From a virus, in IMG/VR virus record IMGVR_UViG_3300021171_000010, positions 1 to 64,000 of that record: a DNA stretch of 64,000 bases, one strand, 5' to 3'. Made by a program: the position numbers and the translations under genes. Positions 43,582 through 52,612 of the stretch are shown one piece after another. The notes beneath the pieces were generated by a model. It was not told the DNA's origin, made no database searches, and worked only from the letters and a program-made list of their open reading frames with translations. The stretch's first letter is position 1. Each line of letters opens with the position of its first letter.

Positions 43582-43917
43582 ATTCTCACTGCTGAGAAAT
43601 GTGCCTTCGGCGGTCATGCCCAACTTTTGGGCGATGGCAGAAAACTCCGGTCCATGTCCTGGCACCGGGCAAGCCGCATGACAGAGCTCGTGCAATAAAA
43701 ATTGAAGCATCTGGCGCCGGCCGGGGAATTTCTTACTAATGACGACCACGTTCACCGCACGGTGAAACTCCCCAAAATAGTGAACATGCTGGCAGTCTCC
43801 CAGGAACACGCGCAGCCGAGTAGGTAGCGGGTGCCCGATTCGAATGAACTCGCCGCGCATTAGCTTTACTGCGCGGCGTAGCCATTTTTCCTTGAGCGCT
43901 CGTCTAGTGAGAGGCAT
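43477..43917 (-). CDS. SprT-like metallopeptidase, copy 1
   Basis: 146 residues. FLLHELCHAACPVPGHGPEFSAIAQKLGM holds the HExxH zinc site and the downstream His-x-Pro-Glu-F of SprT-like/wss1 folds. FHRAVNVVVISKKF precedes it. Cysteine pairs of the zinc ribbon usually following in SprT are absent. The C-terminus (RRSPRSRGARLKV) is basic. It is the last gene of the leftward unit and overlaps the rightward unit head-on by 105 bases. It could clear host protein cross-links or process a protein. Confidence 0.75.
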   Translation of the reverse strand: MPLTRRALKEKWLRRAVKLMRGEFIRIGHPLPTRLRVFLGDCQHVHYFGEFHRAVNVVVISKKFPGRRQMLQFLLHELCHAACPVPGHGPEFSAIAQKLGMTAEGTFLSSENLDDWLHDCVQQSAGTRRSPRSRGARLKVRHSRIS

Positions 43918-44386
43918 CTGGAAAATTTAAAGCCGCGAAATCACCAAAAAGTTTTTGTGCCGCGGCATCGTAAGCCTTGGCGGCCTCTACTTCATCATCG
44001 AAGTATCCTAAGTGTTTCTGGCAAGCATCAAGGACAATATATGCTCGCCAGCACTGGTCCCTTCGATACCAGCTCACGCCTTTGAAGCGACTGGTTCGTT
44101 TGCCTTGACGCGGTAAAATTTGATAACGCACGTTTTGAGCATTAGTGCAGACTCGTAAATTATCAAACCAGTTGTGCAGGCCATTGCCATCCCAGTGATT
44201 CACTTTTGCGGAATCCGGCGCGTTTACTAGCCATCTATGTAAGTAAACGAGCGAACCAGCGATGCGCGCTCTGGCATAAATAGTTTTCTCTCTTCGGTCC
44301 GCATGCCACTTATGAAGATTAACACTAGCAAACACCGAATCATCCACCAAGGCAACTAATCCCTGAGAAAGGGGAACGACTTTCAC
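43904..44386 (-). CDS. AP2-HNH homing endonuclease (copy 2)
   Basis: 160 residues, with GLVALVDDSVFASVNLHKWHADRR at the N-terminus, the HNH part (LHRWLVNAPDSAKVNHWDGNGLHNW) and the AP2 part (FKGVSWYRRDQCWRAYIVLDACQKHLGYFDDEVEAAKAYDAAAQ, FAALNFPD). In this copy the second HNH residue lies in NHWDGNG instead of D-H-K/A-D-G. It overlaps the metallophosphoesterase stop by 4 bases and the SprT start by 14. Confidence 0.88.
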   Translation of the reverse strand: MKVVPLSQGLVALVDDSVFASVNLHKWHADRREKTIYARARIAGSLVYLHRWLVNAPDSAKVNHWDGNGLHNWFDNLRVCTNAQNVRYQILPRQGKRTSRFKGVSWYRRDQCWRAYIVLDACQKHLGYFDDEVEAAKAYDAAAQKLFGDFAALNFPDASH

Positions 44387-45654
44387 GGCGTGACTGAAAA
44401 GGTTCCAACGTTACCATGCTCAGGATGCCAAAGAAAAGCCTCTGCCGCCCTTAACCCGTCATAGCCCTTCATGCGGTGCCACGCGTCAGCGGGGCAAAGG
44501 CTGGGGATGATTCGGACCCGAACACCGTTCTGTTCCTCTACCGGCTGCCAGAAGATTTCCTTTTTGTGGTGCCAATGACCGAGATGAATCTCGCGGAACT
44601 TCGCAACGGCCCACAGTTCTGGCTTCTCAGTCGCCATAATGAGCGGCAAGTTTTTGTGAGGTTCATTGTGCCCATGCGTGTATCCGATTAAGCACTTGCC
44701 AAAGGCATAATATTTTCGCAAAGTCGGGGCATTGTTAACAGTCACCCCGGGAGTTTTATTGAACCAACCTTCCAGGGTATCGCCCAGATAAAAAATTCTT
44801 TCGGTATCGTGATTTCCAGACACCATCACCACATCAACTGGCGCAATCTCTCGGAGTCGAAGAATTGCGTCCACCATTAACTTACGACCCGCCACGAAGG
44901 ATTTCTGATACCTAACGTCCTCATGTTGTGGCGTGCCCGCGGTAGTCGTTTGCGCCGCATTGTCAACATTAAAAAAGTCGTTGCCGACTGGAAAAACAAT
45001 TCTCCCGATAGGGAAACCTTTTGCCCGGGAAATGAGCCGCTCAAGCGCGGTAGAAAAAACAGACTGTGCGATTTTTGCATCATAGTTCTCTCCGGATTCG
45101 GGAGCCCAACAGAGTTTGCCTAGGTGTAAATCAAAAATAGAAATTTCCAATAAATGACCTTCGGTGCGCAAAGCGCAATCGCGAACGATTGCCGGACGCT
45201 TCGGCGCCTGCTGTGCGAATTGTTTCAACATTTCCTTAATCAACTCGCGGGTCTGGTTCACCACTATTCGTTTCTTCAGCCACGCTTTGACCTGAAACAG
45301 GGGCAATTTATCGGCCTCGTCGTTCTTGTCTTTGTAGCCCATCTCCCACTTGTTGACTACATAACGTTCAACTTCCCAAACGGACAAATCTACTTTAGTA
45401 AACTGCAGAAGCTGGTCAAGAGAAGTAATCTCTCGACTACAAGAGGAAGCGAAGCCGGTAGCGCCGGAATCTTCGAAAGTTGTTCCTTCTTTTGGGGTAT
45501 TAGGCGCCGCCGGTAGGGGAAGATGAGCTATCTTCGCCGTCACTTGGGAGACTCGGCGGCCGAGGGCTTCGGCGATTTCTTTTGCGGTCTTTCCCTGGGA
45601 GCGGAGTTGCGTCAGGGTTTGCGTTTCTGTTTTTGTCCAAGGGAGCTTGTTCAT
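44383..45654 (-). CDS. Metallophosphoesterase with N-terminal helix-turn-helix
   Basis: 423 residues from ATG 45654 (MNKLPWTKTETQTLTQLRSQ). The frame is open upstream to 45750, but that part overlaps the next gene. N-terminal residues 1-50 look like a SANT/HTH DNA-binding region (TAKEIAEALGRRVSQVTAKIAHL). The calcineurin-like core has DLHLGKLCW, PVGNDFFNVDN, MVSGNHDTERI, GYTHGHNEPH and LGHWHHKKE, i.e. the D-x-H, GNHD and GHxH metal ligands. A DNA-bound nuclease or phosphatase role is likely. The 155-base overlap with the upstream gene is discussed in the findings. Confidence 0.85.
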   Translation of the reverse strand: MNKLPWTKTETQTLTQLRSQGKTAKEIAEALGRRVSQVTAKIAHLPLPAAPNTPKEGTTFEDSGATGFASSCSREITSLDQLLQFTKVDLSVWEVERYVVNKWEMGYKDKNDEADKLPLFQVKAWLKKRIVVNQTRELIKEMLKQFAQQAPKRPAIVRDCALRTEGHLLEISIFDLHLGKLCWAPESGENYDAKIAQSVFSTALERLISRAKGFPIGRIVFPVGNDFFNVDNAAQTTTAGTPQHEDVRYQKSFVAGRKLMVDAILRLREIAPVDVVMVSGNHDTERIFYLGDTLEGWFNKTPGVTVNNAPTLRKYYAFGKCLIGYTHGHNEPHKNLPLIMATEKPELWAVAKFREIHLGHWHHKKEIFWQPVEEQNGVRVRIIPSLCPADAWHRMKGYDGLRAAEAFLWHPEHGNVGTFSVTP

Positions 45655-46246
45655 TTTTAGTTTCAACACCGTTTTTTTCCAACCATTCGTGAGTAAAGGG
45701 AGTCTGCCGGCCGGCAAAGGCTTCGTCAAAAGCGAACAGACATTGCTCAACTGTAGGGCCGATGCCCACCAAGCAGGTAGGCGAATTCAAATCCCCTTTG
45801 AAAGCGGCCCAGTCGCCTGTTTTCAACCGCACCAGGGTAGGATTCAACCGAGTATGGGGCGAGGAAATTTCTAGAGAGGCTTTTTTCTGCGCTTCCAGAC
45901 TTTCCAGGTTCAGCTTGATGGCTGCCTTGTAGTCGGCCTCGACCTGCTTTTGAAATTCGCTGTCCCACCGCGCGCTGTCATCCAAAATCGCATCCAGGCG
46001 TTCACACACCTTGATAAAAGTGTTCTCTGCAGCGACAAGGGCTTCCCCAGGCAACGCCTTTTCGGCGGAGGGCACGGAAGACTCATTGTATTCCATGTTC
46101 TGTGCCTTCACGTTACAGGCGGTAATCATCATGCCGATGATTTGCAAACAGGTGTTCACCTGCTGCTGAGTCGCCAACTCCCGCATCGAAAGCTGAATTT
46201 GTGGAGGATTCACGATTTGATTCTGCCTAAATGATTGATTGCCCAT
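45500..46246 (-). CDS. Hypothetical 248-residue protein, C-terminus doubtful
   Basis: Reads MGNQSFRQNQIVNPPQIQLSMRELATQQQVNTCLQIIGMMITAC, then a helical middle (FIKVCERLDAILDDSARWDSEFQKQVEADYKAAI) and a compact part ending VEQCLFAFDEAFAGRQTPFTHEWLEKNGV at about residue 197. The remaining 50 residues are Asn/Pro/Arg/Ser-rich and coincide with the HTH start of the metallophosphoesterase in another frame, so they look like a shifted read. One A fewer in the A7 run at about 45667-45690 would fuse the two genes. The function is unknown. Confidence 0.55.
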   Translation of the reverse strand: MGNQSFRQNQIVNPPQIQLSMRELATQQQVNTCLQIIGMMITACNVKAQNMEYNESSVPSAEKALPGEALVAAENTFIKVCERLDAILDDSARWDSEFQKQVEADYKAAIKLNLESLEAQKKASLEISSPHTRLNPTLVRLKTGDWAAFKGDLNSPTCLVGIGPTVEQCLFAFDEAFAGRQTPFTHEWLEKNGVETKNEQAPLDKNRNANPDATPLPGKDRKRNRRSPRPPSLPSDGEDSSSSPTGGA

Positions 46247-46718
46247 ACTTTAAAAAGTTTGTCCTCGCAAATTCTCCAAAAAATTTCCGAGCCGCAGCAT
46301 CATATGCCTTAGCAGCCTTTTCTGCCGTGTCGAATCTTCCAAGGTATTTGAGCCGATTGTTTACTCGAATACTAGCTTGCCACATCCCATTATGCCAGCT
46401 AACGCCCTTGAAACCGGAGGTATTGTTTCGGCTCATACCCTTGTTTTGCTGATTTTGGTGCCGAGTAACACGAAGATTATAGCGCTGATAATTTAGAGAA
46501 TTTCCATCAGCATGGTCTCCTTGTGTTTTAGGATTATCAAGTCCCAAAATTAAACGATGCATCAGGATAAGCTTACGCATGCCTTTGCATCTAATACTGC
46601 GCGCGGCATAATATCCGCTATTCACTTCCATTGCATACCAATTCCATTGGCTGAGCCATTCAAAATCAGCATCATCAACTAAAGCAAATTGACCCTTTGT
46701 CAAGGGAATCTGTTTCAT
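46227..46718 (-). CDS. AP2-HNH homing endonuclease (copy 3)
   Basis: 163 residues: IPLTKGQFALVDDADFEWLSQWNW, the HNH part (LMHRLILGLDNPKTQGDHADGNSLN) and the AP2 part (FKGVSWHNGMWQASIRVNNRLKYLGRFDTAEKAAKAYDAAARK, FARTNFLK). It overlaps the RuvC-like stop by 4 bases and the start of the 248-residue protein by 20 bases. In this copy the final motif is TNF instead of LNFP. Confidence 0.9.
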   Translation of the reverse strand: MKQIPLTKGQFALVDDADFEWLSQWNWYAMEVNSGYYAARSIRCKGMRKLILMHRLILGLDNPKTQGDHADGNSLNYQRYNLRVTRHQNQQNKGMSRNNTSGFKGVSWHNGMWQASIRVNNRLKYLGRFDTAEKAAKAYDAAARKFFGEFARTNFLKYGQSII

Positions 46719-47224
46719 ATTAAACGCCCCAAGTGTTGTTTACCCCAAAGCACCAACCAAATAGCATCCACAGCATCATCACTTAAATCTTGTGCTTTAA
46801 ATTCGGGATATTGTTTAAACAGAGCAGCTTTCATCATCGGCTTGTCGGCTCCTCCGTGCCCTGTCGCGAATTTTTTAAGACCCGAAGTCGAAACACATTC
46901 ACATATTTTATTGGCTCTTGAAGCGACAAGCCAAACCACCGTTCGAAATGAACTCCAAAGTTGCGCCTGAAGCCGGTATGTCGAAAACAGAACATCTTCA
47001 AATATTATCACTGAAGGGTTATACTGGACAACAACTTTATTCAGAGCATCAAAAAACCTGAACACTCGCGGGTCTCCGCGGCGGGTCTGCCGAGTTTGCC
47101 CCCATCGTTTGATTTCCTGAGCGGTGCCGAGCTTCCAATTAGTGGCCGCGATTGCTTTGCCATCGAAAAAGGCAACGCCAGTGTCAGTTCCCAAATCAAG
47201 TCCCAGTATCGTCGGTGGTCCCAC
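46715..47224 (-). CDS. RuvC-like Holliday junction resolvase
   Basis: 169 residues. LGLDLGTDTGVAFF holds the first catalytic Asp and Gly-rich turn. VIIFEDVLFS gives the Glu. TGHGGADKPMMKAALF and DLSDDAVDAIWLVLW give the final Asp pair. All four acidic positions of RuvC are present. It would resolve branched replication or recombination DNA before packaging. Coupled to the AP2-HNH gene (4-base overlap). Confidence 0.88.
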   Translation of the reverse strand: MGPPTILGLDLGTDTGVAFFDGKAIAATNWKLGTAQEIKRWGQTRQTRRGDPRVFRFFDALNKVVVQYNPSVIIFEDVLFSTYRLQAQLWSSFRTVVWLVASRANKICECVSTSGLKKFATGHGGADKPMMKAALFKQYPEFKAQDLSDDAVDAIWLVLWGKQHLGRLI

Positions 47225-47227
47225 ATA

Positions 47228-47884
47228 CTAGAAGTCGGAATAAAGAACGTGTCTCGCGAGTAATTTATTTCTGATTTTCTTGAGTGCGCTGCCGTGAATA
47301 TGCCGCACCGCCTCACAGGTCACACCCAGCTTTTTGCCAATGTCCGTAAGGGTGAAGCCGCTCTTGTAGTGCAGGTCAATCACCATCGCCTCGCGCTGCG
47401 ATAAAAGCTTAAGTAGCGGAGCGACCAAGGCCCACTGTTCCCGGAGTTTGACGGTTTTAAAATCTGGGTCTGCTATCTCACCAGTTAGGACTTCCACATC
47501 CAGAGTCTGCGTATCGGGGTCATTACTCATGCACAGCGTGTCTCTCAACTCCTCGCGCGAAACTGTGAAGCCTTTTTTAATCACTTTCTGAGTATTGAAA
47601 TATTCCTTCACCGCGCCACGGAGGTGTGCCTTGCTGAAAGCAAAGAACCGCGCCCAATTCGGCTTGAACCGCCGGGCAGCATTCAGCATGGCGCCATAGC
47701 ACAAACTCAAAAGTTCGGCGTCTGAAATCGCGGCCCCGCAAACCCGCTTGGAATACTTGACCGCCTCGCGCATATTGTGCAGCACTAGCTTGTTATGCGC
47801 AGTTGCGGTGCCCCGCTTCGCCAGGGCATTTTCTTGTGCAGTGGTCAGCTTCTCTTCAGGAAATCCGTCACAGATGTCGGTCAT
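47228..47884 (-). CDS. Sigma-70-like factor
   Basis: 218 residues from ATG 47884 (MTDICDGFPEEKLTTAQENAL), which overlaps the helicase stop (ATGA); the frame is open upstream only inside that gene. AVKYSKRV, ELLSLCYGAMLNAARRFKPNW and FFAFSKAHLRGAVKEYF match sigma region 2 including the -10-binding helix. LSQREAMVIDLHYKSGFTLTDIGKKLGVTCEAVRHIHGSALKKIR is a region 4 helix-turn-helix for the -35. It likely redirects host RNA polymerase to a class of phage promoters, perhaps late ones. Confidence 0.8.
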   Translation of the reverse strand: MTDICDGFPEEKLTTAQENALAKRGTATAHNKLVLHNMREAVKYSKRVCGAAISDAELLSLCYGAMLNAARRFKPNWARFFAFSKAHLRGAVKEYFNTQKVIKKGFTVSREELRDTLCMSNDPDTQTLDVEVLTGEIADPDFKTVKLREQWALVAPLLKLLSQREAMVIDLHYKSGFTLTDIGKKLGVTCEAVRHIHGSALKKIRNKLLARHVLYSDF

Positions 47885-50097
47885 ACGGGCAATGGAGTGG
47901 ATGATTGCGGTGGCGTAGTTGAATCCACCGGGACAGTCATTTCCCGGGGACGTTGAATAATCCAAGTTCGAGTTTTCAGGGCGCCTTCTTCCGAACGGCA
48001 TTTAATAATTCCCTCTTTTGACAGGCGTTCCATATAGCGATTGATTGAGCTGCCGTCAAGCCGGCGGTCCAGCAGCGCGTGCGCCGGGTCGGACATAATC
48101 AGCGCGGTTAAATCCCGCACGTTGCCGCGCCATTCAGTGTCTTTGTCGTGCGTCTCAAAATATCGCTTCAGCGATTCGAGCAAGATTTCCTTGAAAGGAT
48201 TTGCCGGATTGCCCTGCAGCACTTGGCTCAGCAAAGACGGCTCTTGAAAGCTAGCGAGCTCATATCTAGCATGCCGGGCAAGCTCATCAGAGATTTCCAT
48301 TTCAGAAAGCCACTTAAGAAAATGGGGCAATTCCTTCAGCAGAATTTTCTCCTGCTCACTTCGTGCCGGGAATTGGAAATCAGTGTGCTCCTCTACGCAG
48401 CGGAAAATATTGGTCTTGTCCAGCACAGTGTTGTCCAGGGTGCCTAAAATGCGCAGCGACACAGGGTCAAGGTTGCCCGTGATTCCAATCATGCCGCGCC
48501 ACTCAGTCATTCCGGAGACTACAAATTTTTCATTGTTGAGATGCTGGTCATTCGCCACCATTTTTTTCAGGGCAGCTTGGAAGCGTAGCGCCGAGGCTGA
48601 ATTCGCCGAAGGGTTATCGTCATCGAGTGCCCAATAGGGGTAGTGGTAAAGATGGGAATTGAAGGAGCTTCCTTCAACGAGATAATCCGATGCGTCAACA
48701 TATCCACCCAAGCTTCTTCCGAAAACCTCGCGGCTAACAAAAGTTTTTCCCACACCGGGACCTCCGAGAAAATACGAATAGCAGGAGGGCTGAGGCGCCC
48801 AATTAAGCGCTCGCATGTATCCAAAGTGGAACCACGCGAGGGCGTGGTTGAGCTGTGACCTGGGGTTAAATAACGCATCGAGCAGGGCAGAGATAAACGG
48901 AAAATTTCCATGAGGTCCCCAAACTTCTTTTACCGCTCCTGCGGCAGGTTGCACTGGTTTTTTGTTGTAGATGTTTAGAATTCGCTGACCATTCAAAATC
49001 ATGACGCCCGGCCGGCGCATTACAACCGGCACCGCGGCGCGCACACGGTTGTAAGTGTAAATGTGATTCTTGGCGAGCTCGATTTGGCTAACACCGTTAT
49101 CATCAGACTTTGTGGAGAGCTTGTGATTCACTTTCCAAAGCGTGACTTGCTCGTGCGGGTCTCGCCCTTCATACTCCTCTGAAATCACCGACTTGGACCA
49201 AAAACATTTTTTGTCCCAGTAGATGTCTTCTGTGGCTGATGCTATTGCGTCTTTGAAATAAGTTTTTGCGAATTCCTCGCCCAGGATGTCCGACCACTTG
49301 TTGAAAACCTTGGCAGCGTGCGCGGCGAAGGAAATCATTCCGCCCTCTTTCAGGATGGCAGACATCGGCGAAGTGCTCTCAGGAATCCAGAAGCTTGGCC
49401 CCTGGGAGCCTACTGTGAAATCCGTTGGCCACGAGAAGCCCGGGAATTTCGCTTTGATTTCCTTTTCGACAACATCCAAGGGAATTGCTTCCTCACCTTT
49501 TCCCAGGCCCTTAAAAGCATGTTTTTTTCCAACTCCAACGAAAAACGCCTGACAGTCTCTTCGGGGAAGTGCCTGAGCTCCGTCCACCTTTTCCCATTTG
49601 CATCCGTTGCAGTATAGACGGGTCGGTGTGATGAAAGCTTGTTCATCAAGGCCAGGGGCATGATGAAGCTGCAGCCACTTAATGGCCGCTTGGTAGATTG
49701 CGGAGCAGAAGCCATAGTCTTGAACGAGAAAAGGAATTTCGATGGGCCAGATGAACCGGCGATGAAAGCCCAGGGAGGTTTCGACCCACTGAGGTCTGAA
49801 AGGCATTTCCTTGATGATTTCCTGAATGCGCTGGTCAGGGATTTCCACGTCCAGGTCTGCCACGAAGGCATGAATCTTGTGCGGAGGATTAGACTCTTTA
49901 CTTACGCGCTGATTGGGATTCAATGCTTCCAGCCCGGAATAAAACTGATGCTGCGTTGCCGTGTTGCTATACCAAAGTTGGCGCTCTTCCTTATCCTTTC
50001 GGATTTGCAGCGTGATTACTTCTGTGGGAACGAAGTCCCAGGGTGCCGGGCACTCCTGCATGGAAAGGGTAACGAGATTCTTTGTAGCAAAAAACAT
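47881..50097 (-). CDS. Primase-helicase
   Basis: 738 residues. FVADLDVEIPDQ (residues ~75) and ETSLGFHRRFIWPIE fit the D-x-D and His of an archaeo-eukaryotic-type primase; LYCNGCKWEKV provides a Cys pair. GGPGVGKTF (about residue 445) is Walker A of the helicase, followed by PYWALDDDNPS as Walker B, and GNLDPVSLRILGTLDNT as sensor region. It would unwind and prime the phage replication fork together with the family A polymerase. The ATG starts 2 bases after the AP2-HNH stop. Confidence 0.82.
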   Translation of the reverse strand: MFFATKNLVTLSMQECPAPWDFVPTEVITLQIRKDKEERQLWYSNTATQHQFYSGLEALNPNQRVSKESNPPHKIHAFVADLDVEIPDQRIQEIIKEMPFRPQWVETSLGFHRRFIWPIEIPFLVQDYGFCSAIYQAAIKWLQLHHAPGLDEQAFITPTRLYCNGCKWEKVDGAQALPRRDCQAFFVGVGKKHAFKGLGKGEEAIPLDVVEKEIKAKFPGFSWPTDFTVGSQGPSFWIPESTSPMSAILKEGGMISFAAHAAKVFNKWSDILGEEFAKTYFKDAIASATEDIYWDKKCFWSKSVISEEYEGRDPHEQVTLWKVNHKLSTKSDDNGVSQIELAKNHIYTYNRVRAAVPVVMRRPGVMILNGQRILNIYNKKPVQPAAGAVKEVWGPHGNFPFISALLDALFNPRSQLNHALAWFHFGYMRALNWAPQPSCYSYFLGGPGVGKTFVSREVFGRSLGGYVDASDYLVEGSSFNSHLYHYPYWALDDDNPSANSASALRFQAALKKMVANDQHLNNEKFVVSGMTEWRGMIGITGNLDPVSLRILGTLDNTVLDKTNIFRCVEEHTDFQFPARSEQEKILLKELPHFLKWLSEMEISDELARHARYELASFQEPSLLSQVLQGNPANPFKEILLESLKRYFETHDKDTEWRGNVRDLTALIMSDPAHALLDRRLDGSSINRYMERLSKEGIIKCRSEEGALKTRTWIIQRPREMTVPVDSTTPPQSSTPLPV

Positions 50098-50099
50098 AG

Positions 50100-50582
50100 T
50101 CAGGGGAAATTAAGCACCGCGAAGGCACCAAAATATTTACGAGCAGCGGTATCATAGCATTCGGCAGCTAATCGTAAATCTCTAAAATATCCCAAGTGCT
50201 TCTTTTTACCGTTCACCTGTATTTGCACCACCCAACTTTTATTGCTAATTTTCCACGAGACGCCCTTACGCCCAGAAGCATTATCGATACGCAAGCGCTG
50301 ATTTTGATTGTTGTTCGTCCTAGTGGCTACTCTTAAATTATGTTCCCTATTGTTAAGGCCATCGCCATCCCAATGGTCCCCCTCAATTTTGGGATTTTTA
50401 ATGCCTAAAATCAGGCGGTGCATTCTTATTTGAAGCTGCTTGCCGTTCGGCCCCGGAACATTCCGCACTGCATAGAAAGTTTTTCCGTGCTTCTGGGTCC
50501 ACCACTTCCATTGATTGAGCCAAGAATAGTTCCAATCATCTACAATAGTAGATTTACCTTGCGTAAGCGAAATGCGTTTCAT
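50100..50582 (-). CDS. AP2-HNH homing endonuclease (copy 4)
   Basis: 160 residues: ISLTQGKSTIVDDWNYSWLNQWKWW, HNH (RMHRLILGIKNPKIEGDHWDGDGLNN), AP2 (RKGVSWKISNKSWVVQIQVNGKKKHLGYFRDLRLAAECYDTAARK) and the end AFAVLNFP. It overlaps the polymerase stop by 4 bases. Unlike the others it ends 2 bases before the next start without overlap. It sits between polymerase and primase-helicase, a classic site for homing genes that target replication genes. Confidence 0.9.
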   Translation of the reverse strand: MKRISLTQGKSTIVDDWNYSWLNQWKWWTQKHGKTFYAVRNVPGPNGKQLQIRMHRLILGIKNPKIEGDHWDGDGLNNREHNLRVATRTNNNQNQRLRIDNASGRKGVSWKISNKSWVVQIQVNGKKKHLGYFRDLRLAAECYDTAARKYFGAFAVLNFP

Positions 50583-52555
50583 TTACAATAGTGAGAAACG
50601 GCTTTCGCCTCTGCGGCCAAAGGGAAATTGGGCGCCCAGTCAGGTGGCGTAGACATGTAATTCTCAATGTCTTCAGGTGACACGTCTAAATCAACCTCTA
50701 AAATGTTTTCATCGTGAGCTGTCCATAAACTTGTTAGCCCTGCTTTATGCGTGCGAACTACGGTAGACGCAAAGAAATCTCTAGCCACGGCTTGCACAAT
50801 GTTCTCTGTCAGCTTACCACCGTAGCTGGGAACGCGCCGACCGCCCACCTCAGCGGTATATTCCGTTTTCATCCAGGGCTTGCCGTCTTTCTTACTCTTC
50901 TCCATGCGGCCCTGCGCGCGCACGTTCTTGTAAATCATTTTCCTGCCATTCGGCAAGTTCATCACAAAGTCTCCGCCCACTGAGCTCCGAAAATTCTCCT
51001 CTAGCTTTTGCCACATTGCTGTGATAGTAGGTGAGGCAGCGCGAAAGTCTCTGACCAGTTTCCGAGCGAAAGCCCCATAGCCCGGCACCTTAGTGGTAAC
51101 GTCAGTGAAAGGGTCAACGATTTCTTCGAACTCCGGGTCAGTTTCGGTAAGGTCCATGCCGGATTCTTTGAGCGCAGTGGCGATGAACTTTTCCCAGCCG
51201 GCTTGATACCCGAGTTGCAGCACCTGGATTTTGATGAGCTTATATTCATTGGTAGACTTGTCCATCTTGCCACCGGTATAACCAAAGTTTGCCCTCGCAA
51301 AAGCTTCGTAAACTGACAGGCCGGAACGCACCTCTTCCAGCATTTTTCTATTACCAGACAACCACGCCAGCACTCTCGGCTCGATTTGCGCAAGGTCGGA
51401 GACAATCATTTTCTTGCCTGGCCGGGGAACGAAAAGCGCCCGGAAGTCCAGAGCGAATCTAACTTCGTCGGGCCACTTGCCAGTTTTGCTGTGCTCCTTT
51501 ATATAGCGCGCAACTGCCTTGTCATCCTGCTGCAGCAATCCGGATTGCAAGCCGAAAGCAGGATATCGGCGCATGTTCTGAAAATTGATTTTGTTATCGC
51601 CGCTCCACCGGCCGGTATGGGCGCCCCAATACTTGAGACCGAAAGGTATCGTGCCATCCGGCCGTAACCGAGACTTCATAGTCAAAAAGCTTTTGTAAAG
51701 CTTATTGATAGACCGCCATGCGGTGACAGCGAGAATCCAGGGATGCTGCGGTGCATAGAGTTTTTCCCAGGCATCATACTCCTCCTCACTCTCAGCCTTA
51801 ACGGGACAGCAAGGTATGCCAACGCGCCGGCACTGCTCCGCGATGCATTTTGAGCTAGTGGGCGAGAGTTTAAAATCATCCCAGTCTTCGTCATCTGGGT
51901 CTTGCATCCACGGAATCATTTTTTCCGTATTGGCTTTCATCTCGTGCGAATCGCAGATGTAGCGGTTCAGCAATTCAACGTCCACCTGTATGCCGCGGAG
52001 ACCTTGGTCAATCGTAAGATTAGAAAGGATGCGTTCATCTTCACTCCATTTGTGGGCGTGGTCGGTCCAAATTTTGTGCGGCCAGTATGCATCCCGGCGC
52101 GCGTAAGCAAGCATGGCGGTCTGCTGCTCCGGTGTGAAGTCTTGGGGCCAGCGCTTACCTTCAGCGTCTGCGCGTTCCGCCTTGCTGACCCGAACCCCAT
52201 AAAGCGCTTCAACCGCGTTATCCAGGGCTCGCTGATTGCAGAGAAAAGAAGTGAGATTCGCAGTGCAGTGCCATTCCGCCGGCGTGAATTTGGGGATGAA
52301 CTGCCTGCGCTGCATCTCGGAGATTACGGAGAAATCGAATTTCTTGTTGTGTGAAAGCAAGACCCGACCCTCAAGAGCGCTCCAGGTCATGTCCCTGGGA
52401 TGCCCGGCCCAGCAAGTTTCGCCATCCGTCACCGAAACCATATAGCAGTCAAAGAGCTCATGCCGGCAATACTGCTCGTCAATCAAGCTCTTGATGGAAT
52501 ACTTAAGCTTGGGAGCGTAATACGTTTCCGTATCAATCAGGATGGGCGGCGGCAT
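50579..52555 (-). CDS. DNA polymerase, family A
   Basis: 658 residues. The 3'-5' exonuclease has DTET (residues 8-11), LSHNKKFDFS and YARRDAYWPHK (exo III-like). The polymerase has motif A VSDLAQIEPR (about 383-392), motif B KIQVLQLGYQAG (about 445) and motif C TAHDENILE (HDE about 611-613). No 5'-3' nuclease domain. It replicates the phage genome. The start ATG 52555 follows a hairpin; its stop overlaps the AP2-HNH gene. Confidence 0.93.
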   Translation of the reverse strand: MPPPILIDTETYYAPKLKYSIKSLIDEQYCRHELFDCYMVSVTDGETCWAGHPRDMTWSALEGRVLLSHNKKFDFSVISEMQRRQFIPKFTPAEWHCTANLTSFLCNQRALDNAVEALYGVRVSKAERADAEGKRWPQDFTPEQQTAMLAYARRDAYWPHKIWTDHAHKWSEDERILSNLTIDQGLRGIQVDVELLNRYICDSHEMKANTEKMIPWMQDPDDEDWDDFKLSPTSSKCIAEQCRRVGIPCCPVKAESEEEYDAWEKLYAPQHPWILAVTAWRSINKLYKSFLTMKSRLRPDGTIPFGLKYWGAHTGRWSGDNKINFQNMRRYPAFGLQSGLLQQDDKAVARYIKEHSKTGKWPDEVRFALDFRALFVPRPGKKMIVSDLAQIEPRVLAWLSGNRKMLEEVRSGLSVYEAFARANFGYTGGKMDKSTNEYKLIKIQVLQLGYQAGWEKFIATALKESGMDLTETDPEFEEIVDPFTDVTTKVPGYGAFARKLVRDFRAASPTITAMWQKLEENFRSSVGGDFVMNLPNGRKMIYKNVRAQGRMEKSKKDGKPWMKTEYTAEVGGRRVPSYGGKLTENIVQAVARDFFASTVVRTHKAGLTSLWTAHDENILEVDLDVSPEDIENYMSTPPDWAPNFPLAAEAKAVSHYCK

Positions 52556-52566
52556 AGAAATTAGAA

Positions 52567-52594
52567 GCGCCGCCCCGGGTCAGCGGGACGGCGC
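52567..52594 (-). other. GC hairpin just upstream of the polymerase gene
   Basis: On the minus strand GCGCCG-TCCCG...CGGGG-CGGCGC can fold with about 10-11 pairs, then TTCTAATTTCT. It lies 12 bases before the polymerase ATG. It could be a weak terminator/attenuator or an RNA-processing site that sets polymerase levels. The short U-poor tail argues against strong termination. Confidence 0.35.
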
Positions 52595-52612
52595 GTAGGC
52601 ACCAGGGAACTA

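Noticed and set aside
45650-45690. -1 programmed frameshift at A-AAA-AAC in the 248-residue gene
   Set aside because: A -1 slip would hit a TGA within three codons; the open alternative frame is +1, so the classic heptamer cannot explain the overlap.
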